Source: Lota lota (Eukaryota; Chordata; Actinopteri; Gadiformes; Lotidae). Taken from it: a DNA stretch of 64,000 bases. The DNA is taken from positions 3,422,001 to 3,486,000 of the forward strand of contig JACYXH010000363.1 of assembly GCA_026745465.1 (NCBI GenBank), written 5' to 3'. Below are positions 24,128 to 46,556 of the stretch, piece by piece; position 1 is the stretch's first letter; the number at the start of each line of letters is the position of its first letter. The translations under genes and the position numbers were made by a program. Under the pieces are notes generated by a model. It was not told the DNA's origin. It ran no database searches and worked only from the letters and a program-made list of their open reading frames with translations.

Positions 24128-26349
24128 ATACAGTATATACAAAACTATGTATGTACAAAATAGAAAAATCTGTAAGGGAAATACAGTAGGGCGAGTCACA
24201 AACACTAACCTTCATTTCATAAACAAATTTAATTTAACTAGGCTCTTTGAATAAACGATAGGCAGTTTATGTAGTTTGTAGTACATTTGTACAAATGTTT
24301 GCCACATGAATAATGCCTAGGCAAAACAACTCCACAGCCATTTAAATCCCTCCTTATCGTTTCTAGCTGTCTCAAACACCCAAACCAACATTGGCTCACT
24401 ATTGCCCTGGTGATGCAACAGCTCTGAGGGAGTAAAAATCTAGGTCAAGGAGGGAAGCAAAACCCAATGTCCACTCACACTCAGCAGGCATTATTAACAA
24501 CTGTGCGATTCTGTAGTAGAATCCAGATTACAACAACATACACACACACGCCACCCTAAGGTACGCACAATACATACAATTTAAATATACACTGTTCCAG
24601 ATCAACTGTTTTATGAAAATTGTCAAATGTGATATTTAAAACAGAAAAACATTCATGGCAAATCATTATAGATGTTACATTTTATTTACCAAATACCAAA
24701 AGTATTCGGCTCATAGTTACACATTTTAGCTATAGTATGTAAAAGGTTTTAAATCACTGCAACAATCACAATACAACGTGCAAAGTTTCATAATTTAAAG
24801 AAAACCAGTTAATTACCTTAAAATAATTGTAATAATACTGGCAATGGATTAACAAACAACTATAACGACCTATTGCTCATGTGTTGTTATCCCCACTGAC
24901 CCATTTGTTTTATGTGGAAGAACAATAGCACTACAGCTCCGGCTAATGAATGACGTGTGTTGATGCACTCTTGCTATTGGCTGCAGGACTGAACAAAGCT
25001 AACGCGAAAACACCATGGAAAAGACTGTAAAATGGTATGGTCAAAAATACTGAAATGGCAGAGGCAACGTCGTTGTATACTTTAATATATAGTGTCTTCT
25101 CCATTAGTATTTTTTGACTCATAAAATAGAAGATTTATGCGCCAACACGAATCCGAAACCAAACAACAACAAACCATTACCAACAAAACTCACGATCTTA
25201 CCTTTGAGAGATGCAATTTGGCATTTCATGAGTTGTATAGGCCATTGTACCGCACATAAGACGTGACAGACATTCAACGTTTGGCCACTTAATTGATATG
25301 CATTTTGTCCCTGGCCATATTAAACGTTAACACGTCTACATTTGGACCGTCAGAACCTGCAGCTGCGTTTTGCATTTCTTGTTTTTCATGGTCGGATGCA
25401 AATAATGCCCATAAACGCTTTAGTTTTCACGTATAATATATTTTCTCCTCAAGTTGCAGTACCATTTAACACAATAACAACCAAAATGGTAATACTAATA
25501 CTATGTATCCCTTTGTCCTCGCTAGCATAAGCTACGATTAGCTTGCCTACTCCCCTTAGCTGACACAATGCCATAGAAATGTAGGGATGGCGCTAGCCGT
25601 CGATGCTATCGCTAACAAAATAGGGTCGAGATAGAAAGTCAACCAGCGCACTGTCAAGTGCATAACAATACATCGTTAATAAAGATAAACACACCAAAAC
25701 AATGTTTCACTCCATGCCATTGATAGTTTATAACACATGACATCAAAACATTCTAGTGGGCTAACAACAAAGATCTATCGATCCTATGGAAAATGGCCTC
25801 ACTGCACAATCCCATCCCGACGCAGCTTGCCGGGTAAAAAGCAATCACAAAAATGCAAAATAAAAAAATAAAGACACCAAAAGCGCGTGTAATAAACGCC
25901 CCAGAGCCGCATACTCAACACATACACACGATTGCTTATGAAACAATAATTCAAATGTGCTAAAAACCCAACACTTAAGTTTGACAAAGACGAGATTTCT
26001 TTTATTATTACCTGCTAACACGCTTCACTCCGCCAGCAGCAGACAAGGTGGTCACGTGACGTGCAATGTCGCGGTTGATGCTCGAGTCTTGTCTGCGCAG
26101 CCGCGCAGCCTCCTCTAGCCACAATCTCTTCAAAGCCACAAGAGGCTAGGAGACGAACCAGAATTTCGGTGTTATCCCGGTATACTGCAACACAATTTCT
26201 GGTGTCTTACTATAGCCCCGAAGCGAAAATAAGAACATGACAAGCGTAACAAAAAAGACAAGGAGAATAAAGATAGTTTTGACGAATAATTGGACAAAGC
26301 AGTAACCTAAACATGTAACGGAAAGGGATATCCCTCTATCTGAAGTCAT

Positions 26350-28144
<1,795 letters not shown>

Positions 28145-28598
28145 CTATCTTTATTCTTCGTATTTTTATTTGCAACTCTCTTGTGTGTTTCTCAGAGGTG
28201 ACCCCGCAGCTCTTCAGAATTCACTGGTTAAATTGTCTTTATACCTGTACAATGAAAAAAAAGCACCTAAACAGTAAGAATCTCAAGGACTTGATGGAGA
28301 AGAGAGTGGTATTGCACACGTGGATCCAGAAAACAAGGTTCACCATGCTATAGCGAAAAAGGGAGAAAAAGAAAAGAAACGCCATCATACATTAGGGAGT
28401 AGGATTGTGCTCCTGAGTCTACGTGTGATAAAAAGGCCAAACAGCGGGATAAGATTAAATAGGGGAGGAGAAACCGTGGAAGGTCAAAGGTCCCAGCTGC
28501 AGGGAGGGCTTGAAGTGAGGGAAAGTGAGCGAGGAGTGAAAGAGCCACAGGAGGACGAAGTGATGCGCAAAGGAGTTGGGGGACAGGGAGAGTCAATT

Positions 28599-34499
<5,901 letters not shown>

Positions 34500-34559
34500 A
34501 ATCTGACACACACAATTCCCTCACCCACATGGAGGGTAATAGTGACACTGTAAACTGGA

Positions 34560-35640
<1,081 letters not shown>

Positions 35641-35646
35641 AACAGT

Positions 35647-35652
35647 TTTATT
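35647..35652 (-). terminator. Possible polyadenylation signal of ubap1
   Basis: The minus strand reads AATAAA about 2 kb downstream of the ubap1 stop, just before a poly-G run and a CA tract. Nearer variants may also be used. Position is the only evidence. Confidence 0.35.
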
Positions 35653-37583
35653 CTGCATAAGACAGTCTCAAACAATTAAACCTGGTGTGCATATAGGAAT
35701 AAATCCTTTAGGATATAAACTACTGACTTAGGCTCAAATTTGTCAATCAATGGCAATAGGGTTTGTATTTTGGATACCTTATTAGTATTTTGCATCTTCC
35801 TTTAAACAAACAAAAAAGGCTTGGTTGATAAATGCAATTTTCTTTATAGTCAGGGATCTTAGCATCAGCTTTTGACCAATGCATTGAAACCATGTAGTCT
35901 CAATTCTAGCATGTTTGTTGCAATCCTCATGGTGGCCGTATTATTTTATATGTACCCAGTTTCCAACAGTGAATCAATTTCACAATGTAGTTTTGGTATT
36001 GGCAACAAAGAAGCCTATATGAGCAAAACGTTTACTCTTAAACACTTGTTTGGCTGATTTCTAGGTCCTGGACCAATTCTAAGCAGATGAAGTTGTCACG
36101 TTTTTCCCCATATTGATTTTACACGAGAACGAGAGAGCGAGAGAGAGGTTGTACCATCATGAAAAATACCTTTCACATCTGAAATGTGTGAATATATATT
36201 TCAACCTTAAAAAAAGAATAAAACAAAGACCAGTCAAGATTAAATTCAGTTTGCATTACATGTCAGAACAGATAACTTTAAGTTCATGAATATGAAAACA
36301 AACAGCTACATTTATTATGTTGGATTAAACTGTGTGCCATCAAACCAATATGAGAGTAAAGAACACAGCATCAAATCAATGAGGACAAATCTGCATTTTC
36401 CCAAACACTTTCACAACCATGCCTTATCCCCATAACATTTGCGGAGGCTGAAAAGTGCCAGTCACCAGTCACTCATTGTTAATTGGGTATATTGCACTCT
36501 AGTATGGTTGGAAAACACAATTCACATTATTTAACTTTTTTTCCCCCAGAATTATTTTTAAAAGTCTCTAAACAGAACCCATTATAATCTAAAGGGTAAC
36601 TTCTGTAATTTTGTTTACAATACAGAATTGCACATGACTCAACCATTTTATCCAACCAAAGTGTCAGTGTATGATATTAAATAAGTTGATCATCTTCAAA
36701 TTGGGATTTTGTGTGCTGTGTTTGACAGACTGGTGCCACAAAAGGTATGCATTGAGACATGTCCTAATATTTCTCTGCGAAAGAACTGACCTCCTCTACC
36801 CAAAACTTTAAGCAATCTATTCCAGTGCAGGTTGAAGAGCCCACTAGTACAGCAGAGGCAATTAGAATACATTTTAAGAATCCATTATGCAGTTCCTAAA
36901 TCAGAAACAAAACCAACATAATATGGAAAAAAAGGTGCCCTTCAGAAAACAAAGACAAAATGAATAAGTGAAAACATGAGACAAGTAAGAGTACAACCAG
37001 GCGCCATGAACCAAAACAGAGAGGGCACTTCTTGGGAGTCAGTTCTCTGTCTGGTGCCGGTGCCTTTATGTGTGTTTAAAGTTCTGATGTTTGTTGGTTC
37101 ATTCTAAAGACAGCCTCCTTAGGTCCTCAATCCCCTTGATCTTTACGTACTGCCTATGCTGCACTGAACATTGGAAGAATGCAGCTTAGTTAACTGACAA
37201 GTGTCAGTATGTGAAACTTGTTTTTCCTCTTCTGGTGTGGTGTGAATCTGGCTCCAGATTCCTTCCTGTTTGCTCTCAGAGCCCTCATCAAAGTATGCCA
37301 CGCCTTTGAAAGTGCTAGCTAATCAACTCAAAAGCATCCGTCTGTCTCCATGCCAAGAACGTCCTGGCTTTTCAGCAAGCAGTACCAACTGTGGAATTCA
37401 ACCACAGGATTTAGGAAAAGACAAAAACAATATATTTTTGACTTCCTCCACTTTAGGCACACAGTATTTAAGAAGTACAGAGGCATGTTTTTGAACACAG
37501 AGTGGGAATCAAGGCCCCCTCTCCTTCCAAAAGCAGAGTGAATGGGGCCTGGTGTCATTAAGGTAGGCAGAAGGAAGGGGTTT

Positions 37584-37601
37584 GGGGGGGGGGGGGGGGG
37601 G
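37584..37601. repeat. Poly-G run in the ubap1 3' UTR
   Basis: About 18 consecutive G on the plus strand (C in the transcript), 60 bases after the ubap1 stop codon. Length is likely unreliable in assembly. Confidence 0.9.
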
Positions 37602-37661
37602 TGTTGAGCGATTGAGGGAGACAAGCCTCGCACTGGGCATTGGCCTCCCAACCAGCTTGGC

Positions 37662-40600
37662 TCAGCTGGCTGTGGCACGTGCCATCAGGTCTTCCAGAGC
37701 CTTATCCTGGTCATTGTTGTGGACCAGTAGCACCTCTTTTATAGTCTCCCGCTCAAAGCCCATCTCACCAAACCTTGACATCAGCTCAAGAAACTGCAAG
37801 GCCTGAGGAAATAAGAATATGGGTTACACAATTAAAGGGCATTATGTAGGTACATTTTCACATTTCACTTCACATTTAGTGCTCATAGAAATGGCTTAAA
37901 ATAAACTATAGTTATATGGGACAGATCATAAGGAGAAAACATAGGCACCATGACACAAAGCAGCATTGGGTGGTCAATAAGCTGTCAAGATATCATTCTG
38001 CACGAGGATGTCAATCAGCATGCTTCCAGTAGCGCTGGCGTGCCACATGGTGTATTCTCCTTGTGATGCGTTTGTGTCAAATTCAATATTTTGGTGCGCA
38101 CATTGCCTTAGAAAGATGTGTCTCACTGTAATTCTAAGCAGCACGACATGAACATAGTCTTGACATTGATTTGCTTCATACTTTCCAAACACCTTAATTA
38201 TTTGGGGGTGCCAACTTGCCAGTTGCGCTTTAATGAAAACAGTAAATACATTCTATCAATGATGTTGTTATAGTTACAACTCAATTTGCTGAAACAATTA
38301 TGATAGAACACACCTTTTCTTCTGAACACTTGTACATCTCTAGACACTCCTCCACAGCAATGGCATCAAATCCTCGCTCACACAGACGTCCATGCACAAA
38401 CAAATAGTCCAGCACCTGTGACACAATTCATTCAAATTGATAGCTGTGTAGGTGTGTTCCTAAACCAGATGAACCTGTTCAAATCACATTCCCTGGATTT
38501 TAGGACATTCGTTTCATCTGTCAAATTGTTCACATTAAGAAGCAGAATAACAAATTGGTCTAACAGTAGGAAACAGTGTTTGGGATAACATATTTCACTG
38601 TGTTGAGTGGGACCCCACCTGCTCCACATTCTGCCCTTGTCTCTGCATGGCACGCAAGACTCCCTCATAGGAGTATCCCATGCCAACGATGGTTTCAACA
38701 CACTGGCGCTCACTAGGGGTCAGGCTGAGAAGAGCTCCTCCGCATGGCAGACCCCCCAGGCCCGCCCCTGGGTTGGTCTTCAGTGGAGAAGGAAAATAAA
38801 AATAAAATTGTATAAATAATTTAGTTTCAACATACATTTGAGTCATTCTTTCAAAAATAATTTAGGAATAAACTAGACAAAAAGGTATATAAAATGCATA
38901 CCTGTTTCGGAGCTCCGTTCTTAGGGTGGCTGGATGGGTCAGGGGCAACAATCACATGGGTCTTTGGGAACGCTGGCGGGCTGCCATTTACTACGTTACG
39001 TCGGGGAACTGGGACTGGAAGAGGGTGATAGCCCATGGGAGCTGGCTCACTGTCACCAGGTTCTGACAGTTTGGGAAATGTAAGCGACCGGATGTTACAG
39101 GGTCGATCGTCTGAGTCCAGTCCTCCTCTACCCGGGCCCCCTGCACGATCCATGTCCATCAGACCAACAAACCCGTTAGGTTTGTGAACAAAGCCTGGTT
39201 TAACCAGGTGGCTGGTGTTGGTGTTTGGAGGAGAGCTACCGTGCACGACTGGCGGTATCTGGGCAGGCTCTGGTGGGGAAATAGAGGGAGGAGGCGGGGG
39301 CTGTGGTTGGCTCTCGAGTATATTGCGTAGCTCCTCCCTGTCATCTAAAGTCTTGAGTTCCAGCTTATCAAAAGGGTCCTCTTCCCGTTCAAAATCAGCC
39401 AGGTTGAGGCAATGCACTTGAGGAGTGCTGGGTAGGGTCTTCCTAGGCCCCAGGCTGGGTGCTGGGAGTGGGGTGAGGATGTCATTGTGGCTCAGTCCCG
39501 CTAGAACTGGGTTGAGTGCAGGGGGAGGCGGGTCCTGGTCCTTTCCAGCTTGTCTGTTCCCGTCTCTGCTGTCAACATCCTGGGCTAAGCCATCCTGGGT
39601 CTCTGCTTCCTGTCTGGCTGCAGCTGCTGCTTCTTCTGCTCTGGCTTCGGCTGCCCGGGCCTCGGCCAGCTCTCGTTCCCAACGCACACTCCTCCTCTCC
39701 AGGGAGAAGTCATACTGCAGAAAACCATAAGAAGGGAGATGAGAAAAACACACCTACTGGCAACTATACAACAAATGCTGTTGAACCGCAATCAACCTCT
39801 TAGCTTGTGATACGACCACAGACATAGCTACATTTGCATTTGTAGTGAAGACTCCCTCGTAGGGGAGAAGGTCTAGTGGTAATGGTTGTCTCCTTCAGCA
39901 AGATACTTGCTCCTTAATAACGTGGATCCAAAGGCGCTTTCAGGGCGCTGTTTGTTTGGCGCATTTGTTCCTAACCCTGGTGCACTTCCCTCTTTAGTTC
40001 GGTTTGTTTGGGCTTAGGTCAACTGATCAATCGGACTTGGTTGCGGAGCAATACAAGTTGACGCTGGAGTGCTTACAGACCGAAACAACTAACTTTGGCT
40101 ATGCCATAACATACCTGTATACTTGGGTCTTAAAATAGCCTAAGTAAGCTATTCATGCTAATCACAAAGGCTACGTCTTCTGAGTAGAAGGTAACGGTTA
40201 ATAAGATGGCATTTCAATATTTTATGTTCAAATTATCCAGCTTTTAAAGAGATACTACTTGCAAACAGCTTTTGAATGCGGGTTACCTATTAGGTTAACA
40301 TTCAGTTTATTGTGATGTTAGCAATGCAAGCAAATTTATTATATTTAATAGAACCAGTTAACTACCCATTGTATCATTTCAATGTATGTCATTATTACAG
40401 TAACTAACCAAGACAAACAAACATCCCTTGATGCCATTACTAAAGCAAACAGACCTGCAAGTCACTCAGTACGGAACCACAATCAGGTAAACAGAACCCA
40501 ACAGGCAGTCCCACTTTGGCAGGGCAGCGGAACCGCTCGTTGATTTTGAAGGGAACATCTTCAAGGTAACTGATGGGACCTAACGTACAGCAAGGAAAAC

Positions 40601-40783
40601 ATATAGTTTAGCAAGAGCTTAAAAACATTTTCAAGGCAAGGGATGGCCCCATTTTCATTTGAACTACAATTAATTGAGGCATAGAAGGAAAAAACGAAAA
40701 GACGACTACGGTGGAATTGAAAGCTAATTAAATTGATATTAACCATTGTTGTAGTTGTCCGATCCAGACTTCCTTGCAGCCAT
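37662..40783 (-). CDS. ubap1: Ubiquitin-associated protein 1, ESCRT-I subunit
   Basis: Component of an endosomal ESCRT-I complex that sorts ubiquitinated cargo into multivesicular bodies. Coding exons: 40744-40783, 40455-40579, 38902-39714, 38619-38777, 38314-38415, 37662-37802; 459 residues (human 502). The N-terminal UMA domain (about residues 14-55) carries [15 protein letters not shown] and [13 protein letters not shown] charged Ala/Glu-rich stretch follows, then the conserved [20 protein letters not shown]. The C-terminal tandem UBA (SOUBA) contains [39 protein letters not shown] and [20 protein letters not shown], ending [11 protein letters not shown]. The middle is shorter and richer in proline than in human. 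The first coding exon ends at an unusual GTTAAT donor. Lies upstream of dcaf12 as in human. Confidence 0.95.
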
Positions 40784-42059
40784 TTAGAGATTCTGTAAAC
40801 AGATGGCAAATTAAGAAATTAATAGAAAAGAACGTGGCATCAATATGGTGTCTTATGATGTTTTACAGTATATTATTTCAGTCAGTGATTGATAACGGTG
40901 ACCAATACGATTCTTAATAGTATGCAAGCCTTGTTCAGTATCAGGACAAATACATGTCACGGATGACATTCAATGCATCTCACGAGTTCACTGTGACCAC
41001 TTGGGGTTTAACTGGGTCTAATTCAGGGAAGACATTATCTTGTGTTAGCTTATATAAAGGATATCTTTATGCAAGAAGAAGGGTCGTCTAATTCAAAGCT
41101 CGAGCTCATTCAACATGCTAGACACCATTGCAAATTGTACTTCATTTTGAAGTTATTTTTAGGGTCTTTAGCTCTGCGCATTCCATAGATTTGCTGCTGA
41201 TCTAAAAAAGGTAATCTTGTTATTTAGTCACGCTCTAGCACAATAATTGTGCTTTATTGACACAGCTTATTGATTAATAAATAAATGATTACATGTTGAG
41301 TGAGCTTATCATAAAGCCATTTACAAATAGATGTATACAACAGGTTGCGTACACATGCATTTGATCTAAAATTGAATACTTAAATGGCTAATTATAGATA
41401 GGCAACTATACGACTAATAGTAACGTTAAACAAATTAATTATCATGGACACTTGTACTATGACAGCATACTCGGTCTCATTTTAGATTGTGGATGTTTTA
41501 GATGCAATGTAAACTGAACATGAACTTAAGGTAATGATCACCTGTACAGACAGAGCAAACTATCTACTATCTACAGAGCACTATCTACCTCATAAAATAT
41601 GCACAGAGCGTCAATAATGGCATTTATGAACTGACAACTGTCGCCTTATAACAAACTATCGGTATTCTGTTATGTTTTAATCAGCAACAAGCTAAACTAA
41701 ATGTGCTAACCTTAAACGCGGTGACTAACACAGAAGTTATGGTGCGCCACATTTATAGTGAACGATAATGATTCTGTAAAATGTACGTATGTGTTTTTAG
41801 GTAAAACGCAAACGTTGATGCTAAAAGCTTAGCTCTGCTGCTGGCCTGGTGGTAGTAGTTGTGTTATGACTGGCTGACTCAATGCTGCCACCGCCCATGT
41901 AAAACTGACTCAACATTTACACAAAAATGTATTATACCAGTATCTGCACGTCTTGTTCTTCCAAAATCCAAATGGTCACTTGCTGAGATGACACCTTGCT
42001 TCGAATGGTTTTTCACAGGAGTATTATTTATATTGAAATCTCTTTCCTGCTTCATCGTG

Positions 42060-42115
42060 GAACGCCATCTTGATTTGTCAACCTTCCTTCCTCGGGTTCC
42101 TGTTTGACGTCACCC
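42060..42115. promoter_or_regulatory. Probable ubap1 promoter with YY1 and CRE motifs
   Basis: On the minus strand CAAGATGGCG (42062-42071) matches the YY1 consensus, which often sits just downstream of start sites. A perfect CRE palindrome, TGACGTCA, lies at 42105-42112. The orientation suits ubap1, with its first coding exon at 40783. A noncoding first exon is inferred. From 40784 to 42060 I see no gene. Confidence 0.5.
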
Positions 42116-43592
42116 CTCTACCCAGATGACGAAAGCGCTTTTGCTTGGTGATGGTTCGTTCAAGTACTTTCCAAATTTATAACAAGAATGTGGAGTTCAA
42201 CTGTTAATTTTTCTCTTTTGGGAGTGTTGTATATTGTATATGCACACTTAAGATGACATTTCAAACTAAATCCATAGTATCGCTATCCCTGCTGTGATCA
42301 TTGTTAGTCATTGTCAGAGTGATGAAAATGCTGCGTTCAGATACACCTTGGATACCGCTATTTTGTGTTGGAAGGAAACTGCAGTAAACATTTTTATAAT
42401 CATATCTCTCTCTCTCATGTATAGCACAATAATGCTGTTTTACTGTTTAATGTTAACTAATGTGTTATGTCACTTTTCCTTTGAACTTGGATTTATAATC
42501 TTCAACCAATATAATATATAATAACAAAATGTCTGAATTTTAGCTGCATATTTTATGTAGGCCAATTATTATATTCAAAATATGTTTACTTTAGAAGATG
42601 TATCTGCAGAGATTGTTAATATATACAGTGTGCGCGCACGTCGCGTTCAGAAGTAAACGTTTGTGCGTTTACAGACACGCGCAAAGGTAGCCGGAAGTAT
42701 CGATGGTAGAAAATTATAATCGATAAATACACAGTGAATCGCCAATACAGGTATTTCGTTAACTGCCCTTTCCGCAAACACATACTCGAATATTTGCGGC
42801 GTTCTACACGATCGATGTGCTGGAAGGGACGATAACAGCCAGAACAAAATCTTCCATTTTAACGAAGTTCCTCGGAAGGGTTTAGCTGACGTGGGGAGAA
42901 GTTGAGACTGCCAGAGAGCAGATAAACAAACATAAACAAGCAGGGATCAGCTGAGCGCTTTTCCGATCCGAACCAACAGGACGAAAATGTCAAGCAGAGC
43001 AAGCCTCCACTGTTGATTCCAATAATGATGAACGTAATATCTTGATTTAAATTGGTGTTAGCTCCATGTCATTTGTCAACATTGGCACACAAAGAATTTT
43101 GGAAACAACACGAGGACTAACGTTAGCCATAGTCCATTACAGAAAATCTACTATTAGCTGCCGCTGCCGTTTTCCAAGATTAAGTAATACTATGGACCGA
43201 AAGTAGTTTTGCTTCAAGTTGTCCACTGTAACGAAACGAATACTTATCAAAGAGCAAGACGTCAGGTAATCATTGCTCAATAACTTCGCCTTTCCCTATA
43301 AGGCCCTAAATTACATACTAAGCCACTGACATAGCATAGCCATTTTGTCTTACATATTCAGTGGTTATGTCAGTTAAGAATACGTGCTGTTATTAATTTG
43401 GCTTGTATGTACCTCAAATGTTATAGGATAATTGTAGTCCCTGTTTACATTGTTTGCGAATGCACCCCTCATATGTTCAACTGAACCCTTTGATGTAAAA
43501 CACTCCTTTTGTTTAAGAATCAGATCTGGAAAGGATTACATTTATTTATTTTCTCTTCAAACGTTCTTATTTGTGTGAGAAGTGGGATAAGA
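42116..43592 (+). promoter_or_regulatory. ube2r2 upstream region and 5' UTR
   Basis: Divergent to ubap1. The segment 42640-43270 is locally less AT-rich and holds CG-containing sequence that could be the start region. No TATA box or second gene was recognised. The exon with the ATG may begin after a splice acceptor shortly before 43593. Confidence 0.35.
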
Positions 43593-46556
43593 ATGGCCCA
43601 CCAGACAACCCCAAGCTCCCAGAAGGCCCTAATGATGGAGTTGAAGTCTCTTCAGGAGCAGCCAGTGGAGGGATTCCGCATCACACTTGTGGAAGAGTCT
43701 GACCTGTACAACTGGGAGGTGGCCATCTTTGGTCCACCAAACACACTCTACGAGGGAGGCTACTTTAAGGTGAGCCAAACCGAATGTACTCGAGAAAGCA
43801 TTGATTTAAATTTACATTCAGTTATTTGGCAGATGGTTATATCCAAAGGTATAAAAGCCTGCAGCAATGTGTAGTCCTTTTTATTGGATGTTTTCTACTT
43901 TAAGCAAAAGTAGTGAAGAGAAGTGAGCAAGATGGTCATACTGTGTATGAGCAACAATTGTTACAATGCTTTGTGTCAGCATATTTTTTCAGGGGGAGAT
44001 TTGTCAGTGGATTGTATCAGACATAATTCTGCTACCTTTCAATTTCTGAGTTTTCTTCTGTTTCTGAATAGTTTATTACAGTTGAGCAGACACATGTTTG
44101 AACAGGTTTCTGTATAACATTGCTCAGTTTGGCTTGTAGAATTGAACAGTCGTCACCTCTGTTCTACCTACTCCCTAATGCCAATGTTTTAGTGTCCAAA
44201 AGTCCAAAAAAGATTGAGCTTGTTCCAGCAGATTCAATAAATGTAGTGCACCTTAATGTAGGGATTAAACAATTGGTCTATTAATCCATTGCTAGAACAT
44301 CATCAAAATCATAATAATGATAATCAGTTATAGTCGGTAGTCATTCATCAACCAAAATGGCTTCAGCTTTAGAAATGCAAATATTTGGTCCCTTCAGTTG
44401 GTTAGGGTTAGAGTTCACCCTAGAAAATAATCAATGCATTTTTGTTTGACACGGCTGCATGTTAGACAAGCCAAGCAAATGGATAAGGACAATCAGTTTT
44501 GACCATGGTAATGTTCGGATAGTCGGAATGTTATTAACGTGAAGGAAATTATTAATTGAAAAAAACATTTGGCAATTGATAGACAGTGAAAAGTAAGTTG
44601 CATCTACAAGTAATATTGCCATGGTCACATTTAAATAGACTAGTAATCTATGATGCATCTACCTTTGCGGATTCCTTTCAGGCCCACATCAAGTTCCCGA
44701 TCGATTATCCATACTCCCCGCCAACCTTCCGCTTCCTCACCAAGATGTGGCATCCCAACATCTACGAGGTGTAACAATCATATAAACTCTAACAGTCTTA
44801 TGGGTTGGACACCTTTTTGAACATGCAATTCATTTTTTCATAAACCTCATGAAACCAAGTATAGAATTTCATATTGGTTTTTAATTTGTGTCAATATTTT
44901 ATCATCAGTATTCTTGATATCATTTTGGTTTCTGCATTGTCAAGTTGAAATCTTTGAACTGTTTCAACATCACTTTCACAGTAGCTTTATTTATGAAACG
45001 ATACTACCAACTAACTACTAACTTTTTCGTTATTCGATTTAATGATTTGTGTAAGGCAATATTTTCTGTGAGCTTGTCTGACTGTGAGTCCTGGTTGGTC
45101 TCTCCAGAATGGGGACGTTTGCATATCCATCTTACATCCTCCTGTGGACGACCCTCAGAGTGGAGAACTTCCTTCAGAAAGATGGAATCCAACTCAGAAC
45201 GTCAGGTAATAACATCTCACATCTAATCAGTTACCTCTGTGCCCCTTGTGGATGTCATGTGGTACAAAGTCAAGATATACAACTTTTTGATTACTCTTTC
45301 TGTCATAATGGCTGGCCGAATGTAATTCAAATGCCATAAGACTCCAAATTATTTTCGCTGCGCTATTGTATTATATGTATTTAGTATGTTATTTTTTATA
45401 TAAGAGGTCCACCTAGAATTTTTATGAGAATTTTTATGAGAGACCTTGCCTAAAACAAGGCACATTTTCTGAAGTCATTGTGTGTGTGTTCTTATCTGCA
45501 GGACCATTTTACTAAGTGTAATTTCCTTGCTCAATGAGCCCAACACTTTCTCCCCTGCCAACGTGGACGCGTCTGTCATGTTTCGTAAGTGGCGGGACAG
45601 CAAGGGCAAGGATAAGGAATACGCCGAAATTATCAGGTAATACACCAACAGCAATACACCATCAGGGAATACAGATCTAGACACTAAGCAACATGGAATT
45701 AAACACTGAAACAACGTGCAGAGAAGGAATTCTTATCTTAACTTATTTATGATGTCAGTCCTACAAATTACATATATTCATGTGACTGGAGTTAATTTGA
45801 GTAACATTAGCTTGGAGGAGAATACAACTCTCAATACATATCTGTAAATACTCTGATCTTGATAATGTTAAATAATCTGGAGTACACACTGTCAAATATC
45901 TGGTAAAATAAGAGAGAAAGACTGATATAATTAAATCCTCAAACCCCGCTATAGGAGTCCTCTCCTCATCATTGATTTCGTATTTGGCCTAAATATCTTT
46001 TATATTTCATGATGAAATGATACCACTGGGAAATACTGAGGCTAGGTAGGAGTTTTTGTGTCATCAATCGAATATAACAATGCCGGCTGGTTATGTTTGC
46101 ATTGCGGCATCTACAGTCAACCCACCTGATAGTTGGCCAGTTTACTCAAGTCCACACAAATAAGACAAAGAGGAATACCGTGACATGATCACTATTGGAG
46201 TGTACGTGTAAACTGTGTATATACGTAAAGCTGCAAAATGTGTTCTTGATCAACAACCTCTCCCTCCTCGGCCCGGCAGGAAGCAGGTGCTGTCCACAGC
46301 AGCAGAGGCGGAGCGCGACGGGGTGAAGGTGCCCACCACCCTGGCAGAGTACTGCGTGCAGACCAGGGTCCCGTCCCAGGACAGCAGCTCGGACCTGCTC
46401 TACGACGACCTCTACGATGACGACATGGAGGAAGAGGACGATGATGAGGACGAGAGTGAGATGGAGTCCGGCGGAGAGGCCAGCACCACCGGGGGTAGCG
46501 GCACGTCCACTCGTCGCTATGACAACCAAGACGACTCCGGCAACGAGGACTCATGA
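43593..46556 (+). CDS. ube2r2: Ubiquitin-conjugating enzyme E2 R2
   Basis: CDC34-type E2 that builds K48 chains with SCF ligases. Coding exons: 43593-43769, 44682-44768, 45108-45205, 45502-45636, 46280-46556; 257 residues (human UBE2R2 238). The UBC fold begins [20 protein letters not shown]. The active-site Cys93 lies in [12 protein letters not shown], followed by the CDC34-type acidic loop [14 protein letters not shown]. The acidic tail, [18 protein letters not shown], then has an extra Ser/Gly/Thr-rich stretch before the usual end, [18 protein letters not shown] and the SGNE ending support UBE2R2 over CDC34. The long 3' UTR runs to AATAAA at 48970-48975. Confidence 0.96.
43808..43850 (-). 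mobile_element. Degenerate SINE tail in ube2r2 intron 1
   Basis: Plus-strand text ACATTCAGTTATTTGGCAGA followed by TGGTTATATCCAAAG is a decayed reverse complement of the teleost SINE tail (CTTTGGATAAAAGCGTCTGC then TAAATGA). Only the tail is recognisable. Confidence 0.5.

Noticed and set aside
39860-39960. tRNA-like A box (TAGTGGTAATGG) as a tRNA gene or SINE
   Set aside because: No B box at the right distance and no cloverleaf could be drawn.
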